This document shows, piece by piece, positions 24,042 through 33,200 of a DNA stretch of 64,000 nt. The notes beneath the pieces are model-generated. The model was not told the DNA's origin. It made no database searches and saw nothing but the letters and a program-made list of their open reading frames with translations. The position numbers and the translations under genes were made by a program. Source of the stretch: CATOSD01 sp965203135 (GTDB lineage: Bacteria > Chloroflexota > Dehalococcoidia > Lucifugimonadales > CATOSD01); the NCBI GenBank assembly GCA_965203135.1, contig CBDBBO010000001.1, forward strand, positions 1,674,001-1,738,000, given 5' to 3'. Within the stretch, counting starts at the first letter, position 1. Each line of letters starts with the position of its first letter.

Positions 24042-25472
24042 ATGGACTTCGACGCATACGACCTCGACCCCACCATATATGACGAGATGTTCCTGCCCGG
24101 CGGCGAGCCGCGCGAGCACGTCCGGCTTCTCCACGACGAGATGCTGGAACTCACCGCCGAGGACCTGGAGAGCATCCAGGAGAGGGTTACCCGCTCGTTC
24201 TCCACCGAGGGCATTACGTTCACGGTGTACGGAGACGACGAGGCGGACGAGCGGATCATCCCAATCGACTGCGTTCCGCGCGTGCTTTCGGGCGAGGAGT
24301 GGAACGGCCTGGAGGCCGGGCTGACCCAGCGGCTCAAGGCGCTCAATATGTTCCTGGAGGACGCCTACGGCCCGGCGCGCATAATCGAGGACGGCGTGAT
24401 TCCGGTGGACGTGGTGAGGGGCTGTCCCCAGTACCGCCTGGAGATGCGCGGGTTCTCCGCGCCCCATGGCACGTGGGTCGCCATCTGCGGCACCGACATC
24501 GTGCGCACCAACGACGGCTTCATGGTGCTGGAGGACAACCTGCGCGTGCCGTCCGGGGTGTCCTACATGCTGGCGAACCGCAAGGCCGCCAAGGCGAGCC
24601 TGCGCAGACTGTACCGCAACTCCCGCGTGCGCGACGTGGAGCACTACGGCCGGATGCTGGTGGAGACGCTGCGGGAGCTCGCACCGCGTGGGCAGTCCGA
24701 TCCTTCCATCGCGCTGCTGACGCCGGGCGTGTACAACTCCGCCTTCTACGAGCACATGTTCCTGGCCCACGAGCTGGGCGCGGAGCTGGTGGAGGGCCGC
24801 GACCTGCTGGTGAACGACGGGTTCGTTTACATGCGCACCACTTCCGGTCTGAGGCGGGTGGACGTGATATACCGCCGCGTGGACGACGACTTCATCGACC
24901 CGCTGGTGTTCCGTCCCGACTCGCTGCTGGGCGTGCCGGGGCTGATGCACGCCTACAAGCAGGGCAACGTGACACTGGTGAACGCGCCGGGCACGGGCGT
25001 GGCCGACGACAAGAGCGTGTACGCCTACGTGCCCGACATGATCCGCTACTACCTGTCCGAGGAGCCGCTGCTGGCCAGCGTGGAGACTTACCTGTGCCGG
25101 CGGCCGGAGGACCTGGAGTACACGCTGGACAACCTGGCGAACCTGGTGGTCAAGCGCGTGGGCGAGTCGGGCGGCTACGGGATGCTGATAGGCCCCCACG
25201 CCACGCCCGAGGAGCGGGATGAGTACGCGAAGGGGGTACGGGCGGACCCGGCGGACTTCATTTCGCAGCCGGTGCTGTCGCTGTCGCGCTCGCCGTGCGT
25301 CATCGACGGCCAGTTCGAGCCGCGCCACGTGGACCTGCGCCCGTTCGTGCTGCACGGACGGGAGACGCGCATAGTGCCGGGCGCGTTCTGCCGGGTCGCG
25401 CTGCGCAGGGGCAGCCTGGTGGTGAACTCCAGCCAGGGCGGCGGCGGCAAGGACCTGTGGGTGCTGGAGTAG
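24042..25472 (+). CDS. Circularly permuted ATP-grasp protein
   Basis: A 476-residue protein of the CP_ATPgrasp type 2 family. Recognisable segments are YDEMFLPGGEPREHVRLL near the N-terminus, RLKALNMFLEDAYGPARII, GTDIVRTNDGFMVLEDNLRVPSG, the NLVVKRVGESGGYGM ATP-binding loop and a C-terminal NSSQGGGGKDLWVLE. It should ligate carboxylates with amines or thiols by acyl phosphate chemistry, but the product is unknown. Usually its partner is an alpha-E protein encoded directly downstream; here the alpha-E gene lies 11.8 kb away (37299). ATG 24042 with GAGGCGGAG directly upstream. Confidence 0.9.
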   Translation: MDFDAYDLDPTIYDEMFLPGGEPREHVRLLHDEMLELTAEDLESIQERVTRSFSTEGITFTVYGDDEADERIIPIDCVPRVLSGEEWNGLEAGLTQRLKALNMFLEDAYGPARIIEDGVIPVDVVRGCPQYRLEMRGFSAPHGTWVAICGTDIVRTNDGFMVLEDNLRVPSGVSYMLANRKAAKASLRRLYRNSRVRDVEHYGRMLVETLRELAPRGQSDPSIALLTPGVYNSAFYEHMFLAHELGAELVEGRDLLVNDGFVYMRTTSGLRRVDVIYRRVDDDFIDPLVFRPDSLLGVPGLMHAYKQGNVTLVNAPGTGVADDKSVYAYVPDMIRYYLSEEPLLASVETYLCRRPEDLEYTLDNLANLVVKRVGESGGYGMLIGPHATPEERDEYAKGVRADPADFISQPVLSLSRSPCVIDGQFEPRHVDLRPFVLHGRETRIVPGAFCRVALRRGSLVVNSSQGGGGKDLWVLE

Positions 25473-25483
25473 GGATTCTTTCG

Positions 25484-25517
25484 CCCTCACCCTAACCCTC
25501 TCCCTGAGGGAGAGGGG
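25484..25517. repeat. Palindromic CCCTCTCCCT hairpin after the ATP-grasp gene
   Basis: CCCTCTCCCT (25496-25505) pairs with AGGGAGAGGG (25507-25516), a perfect 10-base stem with a 1-base centre, preceded by CCTCACCCTAA. Located 24 bases after the ATP-grasp stop; possible terminator. Same family as 63408-63441. Confidence 0.65.
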
Positions 25518-25633
25518 ACTTTAGAGAAGGCCCGTCTATGCGTTGCCGTTGCCGCGGGGTATGCGCTAAAATGCCAACGTGCGGCGTTTGCCGCAAGACC
25601 GGGTTTCCAGCCCGTGACGACGGAGGTTCCACA

Positions 25634-27037
25634 GTGCCGAACGACAACATTGCTCTCACCGCTCACCTCATGCGCCGCGCGGGGTTCGGCGCGACTCGTG
25701 GCGAGCTCGAACGGCTGGACGCGATTGGCTATGAGGCCGTGGTCGAACAGCTACTTCACCCCGAAGACGCCCCCGACGTCGACGAGGACGTGCTGAGGCG
25801 CTACTACCCCGAACTGACGTATCCCGACTCGCTGCCCATCTGGGTGGGCCGCTGGATGTACCGCATGATAAACAGCCAGCGTCCGCTGGAGGAGAAAATC
25901 GCGCTCTTCTGGCATCACGTGTTCGCCACCGCCTGGTACAAGGGCGAGCACACGCCCAGCAACATCAAGCAGATCGACTGGTTCCGGGAACTGGGTCTAT
26001 CCAACGTCCGCACCATTCTGGTGGAATTGTCCAGGGATCCGTCGATGAACTACTGGCTGGACAACTGCGAGAACCACAGCACGCAGCCCAACGAGAACTG
26101 GGGCCGCGAACTGCTTGAGTTGTTCTCGATGGGGGTGGGCAACTACACCGAGGACGACATCAAAAACGCCGCCCGCGCGTTCACGGGCTGGACGTTCACG
26201 CAGCCGATACCGCTGTATCCCTACGGCCACCACGACACCGAGTTCGTGTACCTGGAGCAGGACCACGACGACGGTGAGAAGGAGTTCCTGGGCGAGGTGG
26301 GCCACTTCGATGGCGAGGACATCATCGCCATCATCGTGAAGCAGCCCGCCACCGCGCGCTTCATCTCGCGGCACCTGTACAACTTCTTCGTCGCTGACGA
26401 GCCGCAGGTGCCGGCTTGGGAGTTGGAGCCGCCGCAGGACCCGGAGGCGATAGACGCGCTGGTGGACGCCTACTTCGAGTCCGACGGCGACATGCGGGTG
26501 ATACTGCGGACGCTGTTCAACTCCGACTTCTTCAAGAACGCGCGCTCCGCAAAGGTGAAGAGTCCCGCGGAGTTGGTCGCGGGCACCATCAAGCTGGCGG
26601 GCACGCACACGTTCCCCGAGCTTGGGCTGACGCAGGTGGGCGGCGCGCCGGGGCTGATGGGCCAGGAGCTTATGAACCCGCCGACGGTGGAGGGCTGGCA
26701 CACCGGCAAGGAGTGGATAGACGGCGGCACGCTCAACCAGCGCGTGAACTTCGCGGTCAACCAGATCGGCGACGCGTCCAAGCCGGGCGTCCGGGACATC
26801 ATCGACAGGCTGGCCGCCGAGGGCGGGCCGATTGCGCCGGAGTTGTTCGTCGAGCGGTGCCTCGACCTGGCCGGTCCGGTCGACGCGGGCGAGGAGACCC
26901 GCGCCGGCCTGCTCAACTTCGCGAGCAAGGGCGGCGACCTGCGGTTCGACAGCGACGAGGAGCGGGAGGTCAGCGAAGCCCGAATCGCGCGGATGCTGCA
27001 ACTGATCGTCGCGACGCGGGAGTACCAGTTCGCTTAG
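25634..27037 (+). CDS. DUF1800 family protein
   Basis: A 467-residue protein with the family hallmarks: HLMRRAGFGATRGELERL at the N-terminus, EEKIALFWHHVFATAW, NWGRELLELFSMGVGNYTEDDIKNAARAFTGWTF and PATARFISRHLYNFFVAD. The GTG start (25634) has GGAGG 7 bases upstream; the longer upstream frame is Cys/Arg-rich and unlikely. DUF1800 proteins are usually encoded with DUF1501 proteins and are thought to act in export or cell-surface polymer handling; neither has a settled function. Here the DUF1501 partner is about 1 kb downstream, with a zinc-ribbon gene between. Confidence 0.88.
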   Translation: MPNDNIALTAHLMRRAGFGATRGELERLDAIGYEAVVEQLLHPEDAPDVDEDVLRRYYPELTYPDSLPIWVGRWMYRMINSQRPLEEKIALFWHHVFATAWYKGEHTPSNIKQIDWFRELGLSNVRTILVELSRDPSMNYWLDNCENHSTQPNENWGRELLELFSMGVGNYTEDDIKNAARAFTGWTFTQPIPLYPYGHHDTEFVYLEQDHDDGEKEFLGEVGHFDGEDIIAIIVKQPATARFISRHLYNFFVADEPQVPAWELEPPQDPEAIDALVDAYFESDGDMRVILRTLFNSDFFKNARSAKVKSPAELVAGTIKLAGTHTFPELGLTQVGGAPGLMGQELMNPPTVEGWHTGKEWIDGGTLNQRVNFAVNQIGDASKPGVRDIIDRLAAEGGPIAPELFVERCLDLAGPVDAGEETRAGLLNFASKGGDLRFDSDEEREVSEARIARMLQLIVATREYQFA

Positions 27038-27139
27038 GGGGATTATCCACGAAGGGCACGAATAAGTGGTCAGATCAAAGACGCGACAAACGCGCTCTTG
27101 TTCAGTCTTGATAAGAAGTAGGGTAGAGACGACACGAAA

Positions 27140-27967
27140 ATGCCCCAAAGTTACACACTGCACGAAGATTACCTGCCCTGTGGGGTTTGTGGCGTAGACA
27201 TATCTGACCAACCCCGCGGAGATAAGCGCTGCCGCGCCTGCGCACGGATGTATCCATTTGTCTGTCTAGAGTGCGGTGCAAACACGTCACAATTGACTCC
27301 GTGGTGGAATCGGTCAAATCGGTTAAAGCTGTCCCCCAGCGATCTGGAATACGAGGAGGTTATGCTGCAAAGCCCTATGTACTGTCCTATGTACTGTCCT
27401 GAGTGTGCCCAAAAGAACCCACACTTCTGTCTTTACTGCGGAGCAGACATGTCTGGCGAACACCGAGAATTTGTGCGCTGTAGCGGATGCAGCCGTAGCC
27501 GCGTGGCAATGCCCAAGTTCGTTCAAGGGAGATCCATCCGATCCGGTAGCTTTTGTACAGCCTGTGGAAAACGCCTTCCCTATTCGCGGAGAGCCAGTGT
27601 GGACTGTCTAGAATGTGAGCAGAAACGGGAGAGCCAGCCAGCCCCCCGCTTTTGCTTACTCTGTGACGCGGACATAGCGTACCTACACGATGACACTAGG
27701 CACTGCCCCCAGTGCGACGGTAAGCGTCGGGAAGACGCTGTAGACAAGTGGCACGAGTGGGTGGACGGGTGGCATGACGTCAGTATAGAAGTGGATGTGG
27801 CATATTATAAAATACTGAGATCCTGCATAATCGAAGGCTGTACGCCGTGGTTCGACCCGAGCCACGAGGAAGAGGCAGGGCACAGGCCAATGGATGAGAT
27901 TGAAATGGCGAAAGCAACAAAGGAAATACTTGAGCTTGTGAAAGTAAGAAATGCAGCCCAAGCCTAG
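27140..27967 (+). CDS. Multi-zinc-ribbon protein of unknown function
   Basis: A 275-residue Cys-rich protein with five or more zinc-ribbon knuckles: CGVCG/CRAC, CLECG, CPEC with CLYCG/CSGC, CTACGKR/CLEC and CLLC/CPQC. A helical C-terminal tail (about 195-275) follows. A tandem six-residue duplication CPMYCPMYC is encoded by repeated TGTCCTATGTAC. No signal peptide or membrane segment; probably cytoplasmic and nucleic-acid or protein binding. It is more A/T-rich than its neighbours and separates the DUF1800 and DUF1501 genes, which are usually adjacent, so it looks like an insertion. The ATG has no strong ribosome site. Confidence 0.65.
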   Translation: MPQSYTLHEDYLPCGVCGVDISDQPRGDKRCRACARMYPFVCLECGANTSQLTPWWNRSNRLKLSPSDLEYEEVMLQSPMYCPMYCPECAQKNPHFCLYCGADMSGEHREFVRCSGCSRSRVAMPKFVQGRSIRSGSFCTACGKRLPYSRRASVDCLECEQKRESQPAPRFCLLCDADIAYLHDDTRHCPQCDGKRREDAVDKWHEWVDGWHDVSIEVDVAYYKILRSCIIEGCTPWFDPSHEEEAGHRPMDEIEMAKATKEILELVKVRNAAQA

Positions 27968-28022
27968 ACTCTGACCTGGTGGCGGCGTAGACATCTCGCA
28001 TAGGAATGGAGGTCCATCCGAT

Positions 28023-29159
28023 ATGGTAGCCATCAAGAAGCCCCCGGTGCTGGTGATAGTGCAGCTTACGGGCGGCAACGACTTCATGAATACGCTCATC
28101 CCCTACACCAACCCGGTGTACCACGACAACCGGCCGCTGGTGGGCATCCCGCAGGAGCAGGTCATACCCATCGACGACACGCTGGGCTTTCACCCGAACT
28201 TCGGTCCGGTGAAGGAGCTTTACGACCAGGGGAAGGTCGCCATAGTGCAGGGCATCGGCTACCCCAACTCCAGCCGCTCGCACTTCCGGGGCATGGACAT
28301 CATGCACACGTGCGAGCCGGAACGCGTGGCCACGGAGGGTTGGGTTGGCAAGACGATACGCGAGCTTGACCCGAACGGCGACAACGTGCTGACGGGCATC
28401 AACTTCGGCGTGGGGCTGCCGCGCGCCATGGCGGTGCCCGGGGTGCCGGTGACGTCGGTGAGCGACCTGGACAACTACGGGCTGATGACGGGCATATCGG
28501 ACGTGGACCAGCGCGACCAGGCGCTGCAGATATTCAAGGACATGTACGGTCCGGCCATAGGCACGGGGCCGGTGATGGAGTACCTGGCGCAGACCGGAAA
28601 TGACGTGCTGAAGGGCGCGGACAGGCTGAAGGAGGCGCCCGCGGCCTACTCGTCCAACGTGGAGTACGCGGCCACGCCAATCGCGCGCGCGCTGCGCGAC
28701 GTGGCGCGTGTGCATTTGGCGGGCCTGGGGACGCGCATCTTCTACACGAGCCAGGGCGGCTACGACACCCACGCCAACGAGGTGCCCACGCACCCCAAGC
28801 TGGTGGACGAGCTTTCGCGCGCGATAATGGACTTCTTCCAGGACCTGCGCGAGCACGACGCCTCGGAAGAGGTGGTGATGTACGTGTTCACCGAGTTCGG
28901 GCGGCGCATCTACGACAACGGAAGCGGCACGGACCACGGGTCCGGCGGCGGCGCGTTCATCATCGGCGAACGGGTCGAGGGCGGCCTGTACGCGGAGTAT
29001 CCGTCGCTGGAGCCGGACAAGTGGCTGAACGGCGAGGACCTGGCGCACACCATCGACTTCCGCGGCATCTACGGCACGCTGCTGGAGCAGTGGCTGGGAG
29101 TCGAGGCGGCGCCGATAGTGGGCGGCCAGTTCGAGCAGGTGAATCCGTTCGCCAACTAA
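28023..29159 (+). CDS. DUF1501 family protein
   Basis: A 378-residue protein of the sulfatase-like DUF1501 family: PPVLVIVQLTGGNDFMNTLIPY at the start, NSSRSHFRGMDIMHTCEP in the middle, and FYTSQGGYDTHANEV with MYVFTEFGRRIYDNGSGTDHGSGGGAFIIGE near the end. The alkaline-phosphatase-like metal motifs (NDF, DTH, DHG) are visible. Unlike many members it lacks an N-terminal Tat signal. ATG 28023 after GGAGGTCC. It is the expected partner of the DUF1800 protein and is followed by an NHL-repeat gene 11 bases later. Confidence 0.88.
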   Translation: MVAIKKPPVLVIVQLTGGNDFMNTLIPYTNPVYHDNRPLVGIPQEQVIPIDDTLGFHPNFGPVKELYDQGKVAIVQGIGYPNSSRSHFRGMDIMHTCEPERVATEGWVGKTIRELDPNGDNVLTGINFGVGLPRAMAVPGVPVTSVSDLDNYGLMTGISDVDQRDQALQIFKDMYGPAIGTGPVMEYLAQTGNDVLKGADRLKEAPAAYSSNVEYAATPIARALRDVARVHLAGLGTRIFYTSQGGYDTHANEVPTHPKLVDELSRAIMDFFQDLREHDASEEVVMYVFTEFGRRIYDNGSGTDHGSGGGAFIIGERVEGGLYAEYPSLEPDKWLNGEDLAHTIDFRGIYGTLLEQWLGVEAAPIVGGQFEQVNPFAN

Positions 29160-29170
29160 AGGGGGTTCCC

Positions 29171-30184
29171 ATGGGCAGACCATACGCTTTGCTGAGATCG
29201 GGATTTCCGTACCACATGACGCTGGGGATGCGGCGCGTGACCTCCAACGCCGTGGACGTGGCGCTGGGTGACGGCGGCATCGTGTACGTGCTGTGCCGCG
29301 GCGGGCTGGGCACGGAGATACGGGTCATCAACTTCGACGACGAGAACCTGGGCACCATTGGCGGCGCGGGCGGGGGCGAGGGCCAGTTCACCTGGCCGGC
29401 GTGCCTGATACGGGACGCGGAGGAGAACCTGTACGTGTCCGACGAGGCGCTGCACCGCGTATCGGTGTTCAGCAAGGAGCGCGAGTTCCTGGCAAGCTGG
29501 GGCGAGCACGGCAGCGGAGAGGGACAGCTCGACAGGCCGTCGGGCATCGCGTTCGACGCCGACGAGAACGTGTACGTGTCGGATACGCTGAACCACCGCG
29601 TGCAGAAGTTCACCAAGGAGGGCGAGTACCTGGGCGGTTGGGGTAGCCGGGGCAGTGGCGAGGGCGAGTTCGACATGCCGTGGGGCATCACGGTGGACGA
29701 GCTGGGAGACGTGTACGTGGCGGACTGGCGCAACGACCGGGTGCAGAAGTTCTCGGCGGACGGTGAGTTCCTGGCGGTGTTCGGCGAGTCCGGCTGCGGC
29801 GACGGCCAGTTCAGCCGGCCGTCGGGCGTGTGCGTGGACGCGGATGGGGACGTGTACGTGGCGGACTGGGGGAACGACCGGGTGCAGCTCTTCAACGAGC
29901 ACGGCCAGTACGTGGAGAAGTTCATCGGCGACGCCAGCCTGTCCAAGTCCGGCTTGCAGTACGTGCTGTCCAACCAGATAACGCTGAGGCTGCGGGACAT
30001 GAGCCGGCTGGAGGCGGGTCGGCGACTGCGCGGTCCGATCAGCGTGCGGGTGGACGACGAGGGGCGGCTGTACATCCCGGACTTTGGTTCGCACCGGGTC
30101 CAGATCTACAAGAAAGAGGCGTACCCGCTCACCGAGAGCCAGATAGCGCCGCTGCCGCGCAACCCGATGTTGTTGACGACGTAG
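29171..30184 (+). CDS. NHL-repeat beta-propeller protein
   Basis: A 337-residue protein composed of NHL repeats, each with the pattern GEGQFxxPxGIAxDxxxNVYVSDxxNHRVQKF. Clear units start at GTIGGAGGGEGQFTWPA, ASWGEHGSGEGQLDRPS, GGWGSRGSGEGEFDMPW and FGESGCGDGQFSRPS; a last unit reads GRLYIPDFGSHRVQIY. It should fold as a six-bladed propeller that binds proteins or polymers. No signal peptide is evident. The ATG follows AAAGGGGG. Co-transcribed with the DUF1501 gene, as judged by the 11-base gap. Confidence 0.87.
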   Translation: MGRPYALLRSGFPYHMTLGMRRVTSNAVDVALGDGGIVYVLCRGGLGTEIRVINFDDENLGTIGGAGGGEGQFTWPACLIRDAEENLYVSDEALHRVSVFSKEREFLASWGEHGSGEGQLDRPSGIAFDADENVYVSDTLNHRVQKFTKEGEYLGGWGSRGSGEGEFDMPWGITVDELGDVYVADWRNDRVQKFSADGEFLAVFGESGCGDGQFSRPSGVCVDADGDVYVADWGNDRVQLFNEHGQYVEKFIGDASLSKSGLQYVLSNQITLRLRDMSRLEAGRRLRGPISVRVDDEGRLYIPDFGSHRVQIYKKEAYPLTESQIAPLPRNPMLLTT

Positions 30185-30282
30185 GGGGTTGGCAGACGGC
30201 ACTTCTGTAGCGGGCGGGTTTGATACCCGTCCGTTGTTGCGTCAAATGAAACGGACTGGCTAGTCGATTAGGTGAGACGGGA

Positions 30283-33200
30283 ATGTCCAAGCGTAGCAGG
30301 CGCAAGAAACAGCGACGCAAGGAAAAGCGGCGCAATGCTCCAGAGGTGCGGCTCGAAAGGGAGCCGTCGGTGAATTCGGGGCCACAGGCTTCGACCTCGC
30401 CGATTGGGAACGTCCGACGGCCGATTTTGAACCCATGGGGCTCGCCAGTGAGGTCTCAACCCAGTTCGACCGAGAAGACCCAACGGAAGGACTGGACTCC
30501 CATGCGGCACGCCAGCGCGGACTTGGCCTACACCGACCGGAAAGGCCCGACGGAAGAACTGGACCCGATACCGCCAACCATTGAGGACTCGACTCAGACT
30601 GAATGGGCAGGACCGTCAGGCCCGATCGGCGTATACATCGACGAGGAACGGCGAGGGACACTCAGCGCCTACCGCAGCCAACCGAACCTTGTAGACGAAC
30701 ACGCCAATCACGAGCAAGACACGGCCCGGGGCGGCTACGCTTATCGGCAGCTGTTCGAGTTGGTGCAGAATAGCGCCGACGCCCTGGCTGATTTGGACGG
30801 CGGGCGCATCGAATTGCGCCTGACCTCCGACTATCTCTACTGCGCCGATGATGGACGGGCCATCGACTCGGACGGCGTGAGAGCCCTCATGTTTTCCCAC
30901 CTGTCTCCCAAGCGCGGAACAGCGGAAATCGGGAGATTTGGGCTAGGATTCAAGTCTGTCCCTGGCGTCACCGATTCCCCCGAGTTTTTCAGCCGCTCCG
31001 GTTCATTCCGGTTCGACGTCGAAAGAGCGCGGGAAGAGATACGACGTGTCGCCCCTGACGCCGAGCGCTACCCAGCGCTGCGGCTGCCTGTTGCTATCGA
31101 CCCACTGCCGGAGATGGAGGCCGACACAGTTCTACGCGATTTGGCCGATTGGGCTACCAACATCGTGCGCCTGCCGCTCAAGCCAGGGGCCAGGGAGTCC
31201 CTGTTGCAGCAGGCCAAGGACTTCCCGCCGGAGTTTCTGCTGTTCGTCGAGCACGTGTCGGAACTGAACATCCAAGCCGATAGCGATGCCCAGCGCTCCA
31301 TCAGGCTGAGGCGCCTAGGCGACTTCCGTAAGCCCGCTAACGGTGATCAGCGACCTTCTATGAAAGTGGCAGTGCCGAAGCTGATCCGCGAAAGCGATTT
31401 CCATGTGCTCGCGGACGGTGATAAGGAAGCTCAGTGGATGGTCGTTAGTACCGTTCACAAGCTTTCCGAGGACGCTAGGGCCGACAGCCGAAGCCTCGAT
31501 GACGCCACGGAAGTAGAGATCAAGTGGGCGGCCCCTGTAGAAAGGTTGAATGAGCCTGGCCGCTTCTGGGCATTCTTTCCCACGCAGACTTCGAGCTTGC
31601 TCGCCGGCATACTTAACGCGCCGTGGAAGACAAACGAGGACCGGCAGAACCTGCTGCCTGGGGTCTACAACGACGAGCTGATTGACGCGGCGGCGGCAAT
31701 GGTGGCCAAAGCTGTGCCACGGTTGTCCAACAAGAGCGTACCCGCTCGCCATCTTGACGCACTGCCTCGTCGAGAAGAAGCCGGTGACAGTGAACACAGC
31801 AAGAGACTTCGGGATCAACTGCAGGCGAACCTGCGTGGTGTGAGAATCGTTCCAGACCAGTTGGGCATACTCCACAGGCCCACCGAGCTCATGTACGCTC
31901 CGACCGAAATCACTGACCCGAGACGGGGGGCTGCACGTGCGCTCGGGAGGTGGGGCGAGTACGAGGGCCGACCCAAGAACTGGGCGCACCACAGCGCGCT
32001 CACTCGTAACAGGTTAGCGGCCATCAGATCGGTCATGCCAAACAGGGTTGTTCGTAGTTCCTACGGAGGGGTGACGTTTACGACTCAGCATGGTCCCGTG
32101 AAACTCGAGGTGGCAACGGTGGATGAGTGGCTGCAAGCGTTGGTAGACGATGCGGATATCCCGGAGAGGCATCTCGAGAGATCGGCCACCGCGATCCAGA
32201 CTGCGGCGCTGATACCAGAAGCGATCCGGCAGGGCAATAGCCTCGGTCGAATAGTGCTTACGACTAGGGGTAGCTGGGTCGAACCTGATCCCGAATCCGT
32301 GTTTCTCGGCGGCGGGTTTGGCGGCGGCTCAGCCACGGTGGTGCATCCGCAACTGGAGGCCGATCCGGAAACACTGAGCGCGCTGAAGGCGCTCGGCATA
32401 GGGCCCGCTTCAGCGGAGACTGAGCTCAGTGCTGCGGCCGATAAACTGCTGGTTTACAGACCGTACTACAGGGGAACGCCGCCAGATGGCGACTGGCTCA
32501 GTTTCTGGCGTCTTGCACGGAACGTTGAGCATGACACCGCTTATGAGATCATTCAAGCCCATGAGCACTGGCAGAGTTCGCTGCGTGTTCGCACAATCGC
32601 AGAGGTGTGGCGCTCCCTGAACCATGCCTTGCTACCCGGACCAATCATTCCGGCAGACGGTAGTGGCGATCCCGACATGGCAATAGACATACGCTTTCAC
32701 GAGGCGGATCTTTCCTTGCTGAGGCAGCTTGGTGCGGTGGACACGCCCTCTGCGGGGCGCGAACTGTCACTGGAGCATATGTGGAGATTTCGTGGGAAGT
32801 GCAGAAGCACTTTCATTAGATCCGCAGAGAGTGAAGTAGGGCATTCACCGCGTGACCATATGCTCAACTTTGAGATTCTCGCTACCACAAGCGGTCCTTT
32901 GGATGTGTTAGAGCTTCTTTCCGAATACCAGAACGCGGAGTACACGTGGCGTCTCCTCAGCTTGCGCGACACCTACTCACAGTGGACGATGCGTCATGAC
33001 ACCCGAGACATTTACCCGCCCATGGATTTCGATTCGCCAGCACTGGAAGTGCTTCGGGAACACGGGCGGATCGTTACGGATGAGGGCATTCGACCGCTCT
33101 CTGACGGGCTGGGCAATCCACCAAAAGACATTGCAGTGTTGCGCAAGCTGCTTTCGCACCCTCAAGCCGACAGAATTAGAGAAGCCTTCGGACTGCCGGA

